Position numbers and translations under genes: made by a program. From NCBI GenBank assembly GCA_949130485.1, contig OX422183.1, positions 17,807,632-17,871,631 of the forward strand: a stretch of 64,000 nt of DNA. The letters are read 5' to 3'. This document shows, piece after piece, positions 34,118 through 44,832 of this stretch (the first letter of the stretch is position 1; each line of letters opens with the position of its first letter). The DNA comes from Agelas oroides. Its lineage: Eukaryota; Porifera; Demospongiae; Agelasida; Agelasidae. A model generated the notes under the pieces. It was not told the origin of the DNA. It saw only the letters and a program-made list of their open reading frames with translations, and ran no database searches.

Positions 34118-36347
34118 GTGAGTGTCCATTCACAGCCTATACGTGCATATACAGTAGGTCTGTATGTATATTTGAGTGCCTGGCATTCCAATTGTCATCA
34201 TTCATTACAATAGCTATCTGCCCCTTAATTGTCACAATTCGTGCATTGAATGGGAAGGTATGCTACAAAAAAGAACCCTCTATTGTGGGCACAAAAGCTT
34301 GGTTAGGAGCTTTTTGAAAGGTAAAGAAATTGAATGGGTTGATTGTTGCAACTGGGCTGGCAAAAGACATAACCATTACTTCACTTTACACATTAACCAG
34401 AAGTTTCAGATTTGTGTGACACATGCATCTGACAGTGTTCAGTTACTGTGGCTGCTTGCTTCTTGAGATCTTCTGGCATCATGGTGCTGTAACTAGTGAA
34501 GGAAATGTCATTCAATTAGTGTATTGCCGTAGTGTCCTGGTCAAGTGCCCATGGGCGCTCGCAGCTCAAGCACCAAAAATTGGGGGTGGGCGGTTACACG
34601 GAGGAGGTGCTTGAATTGTCCAACTATCCCTGTGCAAGTGCCCCCCCCGATCCGAAGTTAGCTGACAGGTGCTACTGAATTGTAGCTTCGCCCGTGCTTC
34701 ATTTTTTAGCCGAACGAGGCCAGAGCAGCAGTGGAGAAAGCAACTCGAAGTCTCATTGCCAGGGCTTCGCAGCGTTTGTCACTTGCAGTATGCGAATTTC
34801 GTACTGCAAGTAGGCTCTTCCACAATATGCTAAACAAAAGACCTATTATGCCATTCTCTAATGCTGCTAAATGTAGCCTATTATGCCATTCTCTAATGCT
34901 GCTAAATGTAGCCTATTATGCCATTGATCCTCCCCTATTATTCCATGTTATACTCTCAAAATAATGATAATTCATTTCATCAAACATTACAACAATAATA
35001 TTATTAGTCTCTTTTGTTGTATTGGAGCACGGATGAAGTTTGTCCAGCAACGATGCAACACTGTTTCTCTCTGACCGAGTTTCGGATTCTCCTCCACTAC
35101 AGCCGCTACTGCTTAAGCTAGAAACGCTACATGTAGCTTCACTACTATCACTAAAAGTCATAATTTCTGCACGTGGTCTTGTGGGTTTAAATTATTTGGG
35201 TTTAAAAGGTCACCTCTCACGTGACCTTAAGTGAATTAGTTTACCAATTGTTCTGGCATAATTCCTCAGTGCCATAAGTTACCTATTATGCTCAAAACAA
35301 TGCCAGCATAATGTGGAAGAGCCTAACTGCATATGAAGAACCCTGCGGACGAGGCTACAACTGGTGTGTGCAAACCTTCCTGCCGGGTGTAGTGGTGCCT
35401 GAAACTCATCAGAATGCTCGCAGCTACAGTGTACGTGAGCTCAAACTGTGAACTTTTGAGTCACCACGCAAAAATGTTGTGTGATGGGCAGTTACACGGA
35501 GGACTTTGAAAAACCACAGAACTGTCAAAACATTTGGGACATTATGGTAGGTCATAGCCTTCCAGTTACATTGTATATTGCAAGTTTGGATCCCCACTTA
35601 CATGAGAACACATTCCATATTTCTGTCTAGAGCAAATGTAGCTATTTACAAAGAAATGTTGATTGCTGTGCTCCGGCACGGCTCAGTAACTGTGAAACGG
35701 AGAGATTATGACATTGGTTCATAGAAGTGACTTGGTGAATGATATGTGAGGTAGCATTTTTTGCACTTGCTTTGTGATCCTCAGTTGGACCTCATACAGT
35801 GTTAATAGTTCTTTGGTATCTACAGTAGATGTGTAGTTTAGGGTACTCAAAGATACCTTTTGAACCTTGTCTGGCAAATGACATTACGCTAAAGCTCCAT
35901 GCAAAGCTTGATGCTCCCAAGTTTCCTCTAACATCCTCTCCTTTTCCGGTTAAGTACCCACAACTGTCAGAGGCTAGGAAGCATCACATGACAGGTGGGT
36001 GTGGTCAACTAAGAAGCCATAAGAATTCATACAGCTGGACTTTCAGTGAAGACTAGAGGTAATACTTTCATGCGCAGAGATACAGTGTGAATACCATGAC
36101 AAAGTGTATCAATAAATTGGTTGAGATACAGCGGATCATACAGGATAGTTGTATATTCACCGTTGGTGCAACATAAAAACTGTGACTTTTGCACTTATTT
36201 GTCTTTCTGTTGCCCTCCATTAACTGCACAGTCATGCATACCACATGCATGTATACAATAGAATTTGCATACCATGAGTTGATTAAGAAAAGAGGCAGTC
36301 AGCTATAAGTTTTAAACATTCTATCATAGCTAATATCCTCTATGTAG
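34118..36347 (+). mobile_element. Gene C intron with nested inverted-repeat element (34,812-35,324)
   Basis: Ends AGGCTCTTCCACAATATGC and GCATAATGTGGAAGAGCCT are inverted copies. Inside, CCATTCTCTAATGCTGCTAA is tandemly duplicated. The element lies within a larger CpG-richer stretch (34,540-35,500) ending CGGACGAGGCTAC, suggesting insertion into an older element. The remaining intron is unassigned. Confidence 0.6.
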
Positions 36348-36524
36348 TTGACTGTGGTCTACCTGGTACCCCTCGGAATGGATCTCTGGAGAGCTACACT
36401 GACACAACGGAGGGTTCAGTGGTGTTCTACAGCTGTGGCCCAGGTCTGGTTCCAGAGGGGATGATGAGAGCTGTGTGCACTAGGAATGGGTGGAGTCCAA
36501 ACCCTGCTGACCTGAGCTGTGTAG
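36348..36524 (+). CDS. Gene C exon 6: CCP domain 2 (type b)
   Basis: A 177-bp phase 1-1 exon without an internal ATG-start frame: DCGLPGTPRNGSLESYTDTT, YSCGPGLVPEG, AVC and NGWSPNPADLSC. It aligns residue for residue with the type b exons of A, B and D. Confidence 0.88.
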
Positions 36525-36676
36525 GTGGGTTGTAGTGGCTGGAACTTAATTACATGACGATTGTAGTTGGCAGTTTTATAAAATGAGGGGAAGATGAGAA
36601 ACTAGGCTGTACTTACCTACCTACACAGGTTGCCTGTGTTTGTGTAGGGTTTCTCCAGACTATAATGTATGGGATG

Positions 36677-37250
36677 TAGCCTCGTACCCAGGAGGAGGCT
36701 GGGTACAAGGCTATACAAGATGCTGAGAGTTATATGGAGCTTTAGTGGAAGGACGTTTTTGCTGTTAAATTCGCACTCTGAATACAGTGGAACCCCTCTA
36801 TAGTGGACACCACTGGGATGAACAATTTTGTTGTTTATAGTGAGGTGTCCCTAGCTAACTCAGGGGCTTCTGGTATATTTCCAGTAGACGTGATACTGCG
36901 TAATGGAACTGTTGAGCACAACGTGGCAATGTTTTCAGAGCTTTCCCTTGCTGTACGCTGGCAGGGAAGGCTAGGCAGAGGTGAGTAACAGCACTAATGT
37001 AATGTCAAGTTAACTCCAGCAGCGATGGTGGACAATCTTGCTGAAGAGGTTGACGAGTGTCCACTGAGTCGGGGTTGTTATGTATTGTTTGGTACAATTG
37101 GGAGTGAAGTGTCCATTATACGGAGTAGCAGGGTGTCCGCTATTCAGGGGTTTCTAAAGTCTATGGAGAAACGGTTGGGACTTTCTGAATTGTCCATTAT
37201 GTCGTGGATGTCCGCTGTTGAGGGGTGTCCGTTAAGTGCCCATGCAGAAA
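36677..37250. mobile_element. Palindromic MITE fragment and pogo/Tigger-like repeat
   Basis: 36,677-36,715 is a short TAGCCTCGTACCCAGG hairpin. From about 36,784 the phrase CAGTGGAACCCCTCTATAGT and later GGTGTCC(G/A)CTATTCAGGGG resemble termini of pogo/Tigger-like elements. The open frames here are short and unrecognised. Confidence 0.45.
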
Positions 37251-37255
37251 TAACA

Positions 37256-39757
37256 AGCTTGTACAAGGATGCTACAACTTTGTCAACAAGGTTGTGACAT
37301 GGATGTAACAGGGTTGTGGACATGCTTGTCACAACCATGTCACAACCTTGCCAGTACCTTGTATATGAAACTGTAAACAGACTTAGACAACCATGTAATA
37401 AGTATGTACAACCTTGTCACAATGTTGTTACAAGGCTGCCGAATTTCGTTCTGACAAGGTTGTACAACTTAATTTCAAATTCAAAAATCCAATACTCTGA
37501 TTGATCCAATGATCAACAATTATAGTGTTACAACACATACACATAATATGCATACTGACTCAAGTTCAGAAAGTCTAAGACAGCAACACTATCAGGAAAG
37601 CTGTGTTCATTAGGTTAGAATTCCATGAAGCAGCTATAATCAAGTGTAACATTCATCACACTTGCTGGTAAGCTGGTTTCGTTGCAGCTTGTCCATAGAC
37701 CCTTAGATGGCCAACTTCTTTGACAACTCTGAAAGAAAGGATTTGGCACAACATGTCACCATAATGGACACTGTCCTGAAGCATGCTTGCGTATATGTAA
37801 GTGAGTAACAAGACTCAAACTGCATCTTTGTTGCTGTACCTTGAGTTAACTCATTGCACGCGGGAGGCAGGAAGACATGGTGCTAGTTCAGGTGATTGCG
37901 AGTTTAGCCGAGGTAGTCAGATATGAAGCTTTTACTCAAACATAGCAAGCAAACAGCCTCCAGTTTTCACTTGAGGTAGGAGTTCTACCTTCAAATAACT
38001 TGGAAACTGGCTTATAAGTTGGAGCTGTAAGTATCCAGTAGTAGAATCATGCCATTTCAAATTGAGAGTCAGCCACAATGTATAGGGAGTAGAGAAGGGC
38101 TTCAAACAAGTTGAAATAGCTCACTTGGCAGCGATACGCCACTTAGATAAACTAGTCCAGCCTAGTTACTCGCTATGTACACAATTCAAGCCACTGCCCA
38201 GGGCTTGCTAGCACGCTTGTCGACTTTGACCTTCAGACCTGACAACGCTGATTATGGGCAATTTCCGCTTTGCTAAACTGAATGTGTAAATTATTTGCGC
38301 GTGCAATGAGTTAAGATATCTAGCTGATACAGAGTAGCCTTGTTTCCAGGCTAATTGCACATGTCATAACAAGAGAAAAGGAACAGCCAGCTGTGAGATA
38401 GATCACATGATGAGTAGTTCCCAAAATTGGTTCGAGCCAGTAGAGGCATGTGCCAAATGTACTTTGATTAGCCTAAGATGGTAACAGAGTGACCCACTGT
38501 ATACAGCCTAGATAATGATACTGTACAGGCTCATTGCTACATCTGAATATAATAATCCACTTACATAGCCTATATAGGTCACGCACAATGTAGCTGGTAC
38601 GACAGCTTGCAGCATAATGCATATGCAATAAAAAAATCACAATGGTAGGCAGCTGTACCTGAAACAGCAAAGATGAAATACCCCTTGGGCTTGACTTGCT
38701 CCCAGAAGCATACTCTCTTCACTAGTAGGGCAGCACTGGGCGTGTAGGCTCAAGCCATTATGAGCAAAGTATGGTGGACACTCTGTCATCTTCCAGCCAC
38801 TGCACGCATACCATTTTCAAACCCGTCTTTACGCAGCTGTTTTTAATCTTCAGTCACGGACTTTGCATGCGCATTGCGCAATTCTATTTGAAGCACACTC
38901 TAAGTCGGTCTGTTCTACGTGGCTGGGTTCCTATCAAAATTTCACGCGTTTGTGGGACAGTGCGATAAAGGCTTTTTGAAGAAACCATAAAACGTGGCTG
39001 TCATAGCCCTTGAGTAGTATGAAGCCACTGATTGACCAGGTAAACCACGTTTACTCAGCAACACAGTGCTGCAGGTGATAAAAAAAACAAACAGGGAAGC
39101 TAGAGTACAAGACTACCAAACAGGGAAGCTGGGTACAAGACTACCAGCTCGCTGCATGCAGTTTGATTCTCTCCCACTCCCTAAATGTGGCAAGACGGTC
39201 GGTGTTCTGAGCATCACACAGGGAAGGCCCTTGTCATAAAAATGTTATATAGTTGTAGGGAAGAGCATAACAGATAGCCACATGAATGAGCGACTGATAT
39301 ACTACGTGCATGCAACATGCACGTAACATACAACACGCATGTAGCACACAGTGTGCATGCAACTGCACGTAACATACAACACGCATGTAGCACACAGTGT
39401 GCATGCAACTGCACGTAACATACAACATGCATGTAGCACACAGTGTGCTGTTACATGTCGATACTGGCCCGGAAACATGTTGCATGCCTGTTGCCAAAAA
39501 TGCAACATGCATGTCACATGCAGGTACCTGGTAACAACAACAACAGCAAAAAAAAAAAAAAAAACAGGTTTTGCAGCAGTTTGTCTCAAACTTGTATAGG
39601 GTCTTGTGACAGCTTGTCACAACCTTGTACAAAGATACCAGTTTGTGACAAGGTTTTACCAGATTGTCATAACCTGGAAACAAGGTTGTTGATAGCATGT
39701 TTCTTGTATACAAGCTTGTTACAACCATGTCACATGCTTGTGCAACCTTGTCATTTT
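37256..39757. mobile_element. Candidate foldback element with ACAACCTTGTCAC subterminal repeats
   Basis: Clusters of TTGTCACAACC/GGTTGTGACA words occur at 37,256-37,470 and again at 39,570-39,757, both strands mixed, bracketing about 2.1 kb of unlike DNA in the gene C CCP2-CCP3 intron. The interior shows no recognised transposase. Ends and target duplication could not be fixed by eye. Confidence 0.45.
39309..39450 (+). repeat. 46-bp tandem repeat, three copies
   Basis: ACGTAACATACAACACGCAT begins at 39,321, 39,367 and 39,413, a 46-bp period. GTGCATGCAACTGCAC inside each unit is partly palindromic. An A tract follows at 39,547-39,564. Confidence 0.9.
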
Positions 39758-39957
39758 TGTATGGGTGGGGTTCACATGATGCCTTTAGAGAATTGACAGT
39801 GGACAGGGGATAACTATACGTATACCATTGTACTCTGCTGTATTTACTGCAAACACTTTTTCAATTTAAGTTTTCAGATACAGTTTCAGTTGTATTACTA
39901 ACTGTATGCCCTCTTTTTCACCGTGTTCCCTTTGACATCACCCCTTCCTTCCTGTAG

Positions 39958-40137
39958 TCAACTGTAGTGATCCCACTGTCCCAAGAAATGGTTCCATTGA
40001 TCCATATCAAAACACAACTAAGGGAACTGTGATTGTGTTTGGATGTAACCCAGGGTTTGTCCCAGCTGGGAGGATGACAGCCGTGTGTGCATCAGATGGG
40101 AGGTGGAGCCCTGACCCTGCCACTACTGTGTGCACAT
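39958..40137 (+). CDS. Gene C exon 7: CCP domain 3 (type a)
   Basis: A 180-bp phase 1-1 exon: NCSDPTVPRNGS, DPYQNTTKGTVIVFGC, AVCASD and GRWSPDPATTVC. In this copy the usual EGAEIFFRC is TKGTVIVFGC. Confidence 0.9.
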
Positions 40138-40541
40138 GTAAGAATAATCAAGGTGTAATATTGGATTCTCAGACCATTTTATATACCTCCTCACCAGTTG
40201 CAATGATGGGGGATGGTCTTAGTTCCTGTGGACACAGGTGCAGAGTGGGGTTAAGTAGTTAGTTCTGTCCACCTGTCAATCTGTCAACAGAAAGATTACG
40301 TACTCATTTTGGAATATAACTGTCTGGGTACAAGATCATGAGTTAAATTGGTCAGCCCATCCCAGATACATGAATACATATAATTGTTTTTGGGGTGTGG
40401 TTTCAAAACGTGTGTGTGTGTGTGTGGAGTAAGTGTTCTGTATAGTTCTTTGATGATAACTGTTTCCACAAAGTACTGCATTGTTGATCTAATTGTTGCA
40501 TATCAATTATTATGCATGGCGGTTTTTTTTTTTGTTTCTAG
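40138..40541 (+). other. Gene C intron 7, nothing recognised
   Basis: 404 bases with a short TG run (about 40,411-40,424). It is homologous in part to the gene B intron at 20,687-21,257 (AATAATCAAGGTGTAATATT versus AATCAAGGCCAGTGTAATAT). No gene is present. Confidence 0.5.
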
Positions 40542-40742
40542 TCAGTTCCATTGACTGTAGAGCTCCTTCCACCCTTGCCAATGGAGTCACTGTGCTTGAG
40601 CTCCACACTACTACAGTGAACTCAGTAATACTCTACCAGTGTCAACAGTCAGGGTTTGCTCCATCAAGTAATAGCTCAGTGTGTGAAGAAGATGGAAGGT
40701 GGAGCCCAGATCCCTCACAAGTGATGTGTGTGATGGTACCAG
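40542..40742 (+). CDS. Gene C exon 8: CCP domain 4 (type c)
   Basis: A 201-bp phase 1-1 exon after a poly-T tract: IDCRAPSTLANGVTV, YQCQQSGFAPSSNSS, VCEED and GRWSPDPSQVMC, then the VMVPG linker. Confidence 0.9.
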
Positions 40743-41112
40743 GTACACTAATGGAGATTACAAAGTATATACCAATACCAGTTCTCTTCTCTACTGTTCT
40801 CTCTTATTCACCAAATTGTACCACCTATGACATCACCCTTAATGTTCAGTTTCCTGAGTTTTGTTAGTTCCACTAAAAAAGAATTACGGATCGAAATGTC
40901 TGGACTTTGTTAGTTAATCCGGTGCTACAAATTAGCTCAACAATACCTATACCCTACTAAAGTAATCGTTACTTGGAATCTACTATGGTTGCTGACTAAA
41001 GAGGGTGACTACCTATAAGAATTGAGAATTAATACTTCAACTTATTGTCTCCATTGATAGAAAAGTAGATTTTCAGTGACATTTACTATTTGTGCATTAT
41101 TCTTCCATGCAG

Positions 41113-41292
41113 TCAGTTGTGGGAGACCCATTACCCCTGACAATGGTTCCATTGAGCCATATCAAAACATACTGGAGGCAGCTGAGATATTCTTCAAGTG
41201 TAACCCAGGATTTGTCCCAGCTGGGAGGATAACAGCAGTGTGTGGAGCAGATGGGAGGTGGAACCCTGACCCTGCCTCTCTTGGGTGCACAG
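41113..41292 (+). CDS. Gene C exon 9: CCP domain 5 (type a)
   Basis: A 180-bp phase 1-1 exon: SCGRPITPDNGS, EPYQNILEAAEIFFKC, AVCGAD and GRWNPDPASLGC. It is the counterpart of gene A 7,245-7,418 and is missing from gene B. Confidence 0.9.
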
Positions 41293-41684
41293 GTGAGGTG
41301 TTTCAAGTGTAGGTTATAAAACTATAACTGCACATTAGGCAATGTGAATGGGTGAAGTAGAAACTTAATGCTTCCATATTTTGCACTGACAGAAAGTATC
41401 CCAGTTGGGGTAGCCTTCTCAGTCACTGTACACCAGCATCACTCTCCTTAGCACTCATTCATTAATCATTTCTAGTACATACATGCGCTAAAACTACTTT
41501 CCTAAATTGTAAGCCCTGGCATGACAGAAGTAGTGTGACAGCAATTGCACGCAAACTAAGAACCAGTGTACATTCACGGTAACATGTTAAAATGAAAGTA
41601 AATGACAATGCAATGACAGAAAGTACTCCAGGTGGGCTAGCCTAGCTTCTCAGTCACTGTATGTACCAGCATCACTTTCCTTAG

Positions 41685-42240
41685 CCTCATTCCCAGGCTC
41701 GTGCGTGGGCGGGGAGAAAAGAGCCTGGTACACATTGTTTGCGCATGCTCAGTTCCACCAGGATTTCTGGGAATTTGGAAATTTCCGTAAAATCTGCTCC
41801 GTTGCAAGGCACACCGACTTCTCCCGTATAAAAGATGCCTGCCACTGACCACGCTCTGTGTACACGATGACGAGGGAGCGACGAAGGTACTCAGCTCTTC
41901 GCTTGCAGGAATTGTTCACGTGTTTGTCCATTCCAGCTAAACGCTGCAGCACGTGACTGATGCAATCTTTCCCTTTGAAGTTTACCGATCGCCTCGAACG
42001 AAGCAGTGCAGACCGTTACCGTCAAAGCGATATTGTTTTTGACTTCAAAACCGCCCGTATGTATCCCACAGGGAGTATAACCAGGCAGTGCAGCCTTTCA
42101 GAAGGTAAACGAAATTGACCGTAATTTTAGTGTAGCGGAGTAGTACGCAGGTTACCAAGGGAATTTGGCGCATGCGCGAGCAGTGTGTACCAGGCTCTCT
42201 TTCCTCCTCCCCTGCACAAGAGCCTGGGAACGAGGCTACA
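41685..42240. mobile_element. Long inverted-repeat element of the TAGCCTCATTCCCAGG family
   Basis: It begins TAGCCTCATTCCCAGGCTC and ends GAGCCTGGGAACGAGGCTA. Inner arms AGAGCCTGGTACACA and TGTGTACCAGGCTCT pair as well. About 555 bp, CpG-rich, inserted in gene C intron 9. It is probably the longest copy of this family in the window. No coding was recognised. Confidence 0.75.
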
Positions 42241-42404
42241 CTTTCCTTAGCCTTAATTAAAGCACATGAACAAAAAATCTCTCTCCTAGATTATAAGCAT
42301 GACAGAAGCAGTGTGACAAGCAATTGCACACAAACTAAGAATCAGCATACACTCATAGTAACATGTTAAACTGGATGTGAAAGTAAATCATGTTTGTTCC
42401 CCAG

Positions 42405-42599
42405 TCAGTGCCACTGTCTGTGGGGCTCCAATCTTTTCCAGTGGAGCCAGTGGAGTGACTGTGGAGCCATTTGGTAGTACCATAGTCAACTCAGAGATAC
42501 TCTACCAGTGTCATCCAGGCCTTCTACCGGAGGAAAGGAGGACATTGCTGTGTGGGGAAGATGGGAGGTGGAGTCCTGACCCTCAAGACCTGTGCACAG
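42405..42599 (+). CDS. Gene C exon 10: CCP domain 6 (type d)
   Basis: A 195-bp phase 1-1 exon, nearly identical to gene A 7,875-8,069: TVCGAPIFSSGASGVTVEPF, YQCHPGLLPEE, LLCGED and GRWSPDPQDLC. A 61-bp intron separates it from the transmembrane exon. Confidence 0.9.
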
Positions 42600-42660
42600 G
42601 TATACGCTTACTTATCCTTTCACACAAATCTGTCCTCATCGATTCTTACTCCTGTTCCAG

Positions 42661-42965
42661 ACAAAAGTCTCTCTACTGCTGCTACTACAGCCATTACAGC
42701 TGTTGTCTGCCTATTGGTGGCATTCATTGCTGGGACTGTGTGTGGTGCATTGCTCAATGTCTGCATCAGCAGGTGGAACAAGAAGGGACATAGCTCTAAG
42801 CCAGCACCAAACACACAAGAACAGCAGCAAGCAGCTGTAGTGTATGAGGAGGTGGATACACAGACTAAAAAGATTGAACTGAAAGAGAATGTGGCATATG
42901 GACCTGTGAAACAGGACCAGGAGTTTGAACTGAAAGAGAATGTGGCATATGGACCAGTGAAATAA
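42661..42965 (+). CDS. Gene C exon 11: transmembrane helix and ITIM-like tail
   Basis: 101 residues. The helix is at about exon residues 10-36 (AITAVVCLLVAFIAGTVCGA region), then basic SRWNKKGH. Tyrosines are at exon residues 62 (VVYEEV), 80 (VAYGPV) and 97 (VAYGPV). The last two sit in a 17-residue duplicated unit beginning ELKENV. It ends GPVK-stop, two residues shorter than in A and B. The tyrosine spacing (18 and 17) is longer than in a classical ITAM, so independent ITIM-like sites fit better. Confidence 0.9.
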
Positions 42966-43371
42966 TTGGATACCCAGTAATGATAGCTGTAGCAAATGTA
43001 TCTCTTACACTAAACAGAAAGACAATTTGAAACTCGTAGATGTCTAAACTATTCAGTTATTTGATTAGAAAATCTATAATGTAATTTCCGTGTAATGATG
43101 TTTATGATAGTATGGCCTGGTTCTTATATAGCTCTCATTGCAGCAAATGTCATGTTAGACCTAACATTGTGGTTACATTAGCTAGCAGACAGAAGCCTAA
43201 ATAAACACACTGCAATAGATAAACAGTAAACATGTTTCTGATAAATGTGTTTATTATCATTCCGTGATAGTTACCCATGAAATTCTGTCAAGCTTCATTA
43301 GCAAATCTTTTCTTGTAGCATGTACTTGTCTACTGGCTGCATATATCAGTTATGCATTCATTTACTCGACA

Positions 43372-43672
43372 TTATAGTGTTGTTTTAGTTTAATGTTCGG
43401 ACTAGTAGTTTAGTTTTAGTTTAATTAGGCTACAGATCCTAATTGTTAGTTTAGTTTTAGTTTTAATTACCAAATCTAAAATGAGTTAGTATCGGTACTT
43501 TTAGTTTTAGTTAACTACCATTTTTGGGTGATTTCAAATTAGTTTAGTTGTAGTTTTTAATTATCGGACTAAGGCAGCATCAATTTTAGTTTTAGTTTTA
43601 ATTACTAAAAGGTTTTATGCCTTACTAAAATGCATTTTAGTTTTGGTTTTAGTTAACTAAAACAACACTACG
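43372..43672. mobile_element. TAGTTTTAGTTTTAATTA-rich MITE
   Basis: It starts AGTGTTGTTTTAGTTTAA and ends TTAACTAAAACAACACT as an inverted pair. The interior is a degenerate TTTTAGTTTAG series. A second copy starts CAGTGTTGTTTTAGTTAACC near 63,219. Confidence 0.7.
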
Positions 43673-44740
43673 TCGACAAGTAATATCTCAACCTAAGGTC
43701 ATTCTGCAGGGAAAATATGCATGTTACCGTTACACTTACATGTACAGTAACTATTGCCCAGCTACTATAGTTGTTACTTCTTGGTAACATTTTCTAATGA
43801 AGGGTCAGTTCTTCCCATATATGACACCTATGTACCTCTAGAATCCACCCGGTAAATGTGTACAAGTGAGTTATTCACTAGAGTCAAACAATTATAAGCA
43901 GCATTGCATGTTTCTATTTCCCATATCTAGATTGCTCATTAGCTAGTGAAATAGGTTACTGAATTATGAACTTTAGGCCATTGCATTGTAGTTTGCAACT
44001 ACAAGTGTAGCGCTGTCTGCACCTCCTCCACATTGCATGTATCATTAACGGCCCTAATGAACCACTGTGATGCATTAGTACATAAAATTCTTTGTGTACG
44101 AGAGAGTCCTGGTTTTAACTATAGTCTCCCACACTCAAACCCCAGGCTTTCTGTTTTGAAATTTTGTCTCACAAGTTAAAAAAATGGAAATCCTGGGTTT
44201 GATGCTAAACAGACTCTTGGCCAGTACATCAACTCTCCAATGACTGGAGAGATGATGTACTGGGATCATTGGAGAGTTGATGTGCTGGGAGTCTATAGCA
44301 TAAAGTGCATTCTGTGATGAGTACTCTACAGCAATCTAACTAACAAGTGTGTAAAGTTGACATTCAGGTAGTACCCACATTGTTGCTATGGCACTTGAGT
44401 GGGCAGTGCATTCTTTTGATGTTATTCAAATGCAACATAAACATTTGCCATGGTATTTCCTTGTACATAGCTGGTTGGACTATGTACACATGCATGGCTG
44501 GCCTGGGCAGTGTAATGCAATGGATAGTAATTCTGAACAGTGTTCATCATTAGTCAATGCATGATTGTGCCATTCCTACCACGTATAATCCCTGTACATT
44601 GTAGGGGATGAAGAACTATTATTTATAAGTGCAACTGTTCCAATGTTTAATCTACCAACTTGTATGTGTGTTGAAACAGCAACCACCAAACTTTGCTATA
44701 GCTTGATGTCCATAGTAAAATCACTTCTAGTTGCTATACT

Positions 44741-44832
44741 GCAACAGTTCTGATTGTACTGTGTTGCAACAGTTCTGATTGTACTGTGTTGCAACAGTTC
44801 TGATTGTACTGTGTTGCAACAGTTCTGATTGC
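44741..44832 (+). repeat. 25-bp tandem repeat, about 3.6 copies
   Basis: GCAACAGTTCTGATTGTACT repeats at 44,741, 44,766, 44,791 and 44,816 with almost no divergence, implying recent expansion. Confidence 0.92.

Larger units (their letters stand above)
28193..42965 (+). other. Gene C locus: complete SP-Ig-Ig-FN3-6xCCP-TM receptor gene
   Basis: Eleven exons sum to 2,415 coding bases (804 residues), and every internal intron is phase 1. The layout is signal peptide 1-18, Ig 19-129, Ig 130-241, FN3 242-332, CCPs 333-703 (types a-b-a-c-a-d), and TM plus tail 704-804 with tyrosines at 765, 783 and 800 in ITIM-like motifs. The predicted product is a type I surface receptor of modular recognition type. 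It has the same plus orientation as genes A, B and D. It is not matched to any named protein. The start was chosen because its 18 residues form a clean leader ending at a phase-1 donor. Confidence 0.85.

Noticed and set aside
39234-39728. 164-residue minus-strand frame rich in Cys/Met/His and a Phe run
   Set aside because: It is created by the 46-bp tandem repeat and the A tract.
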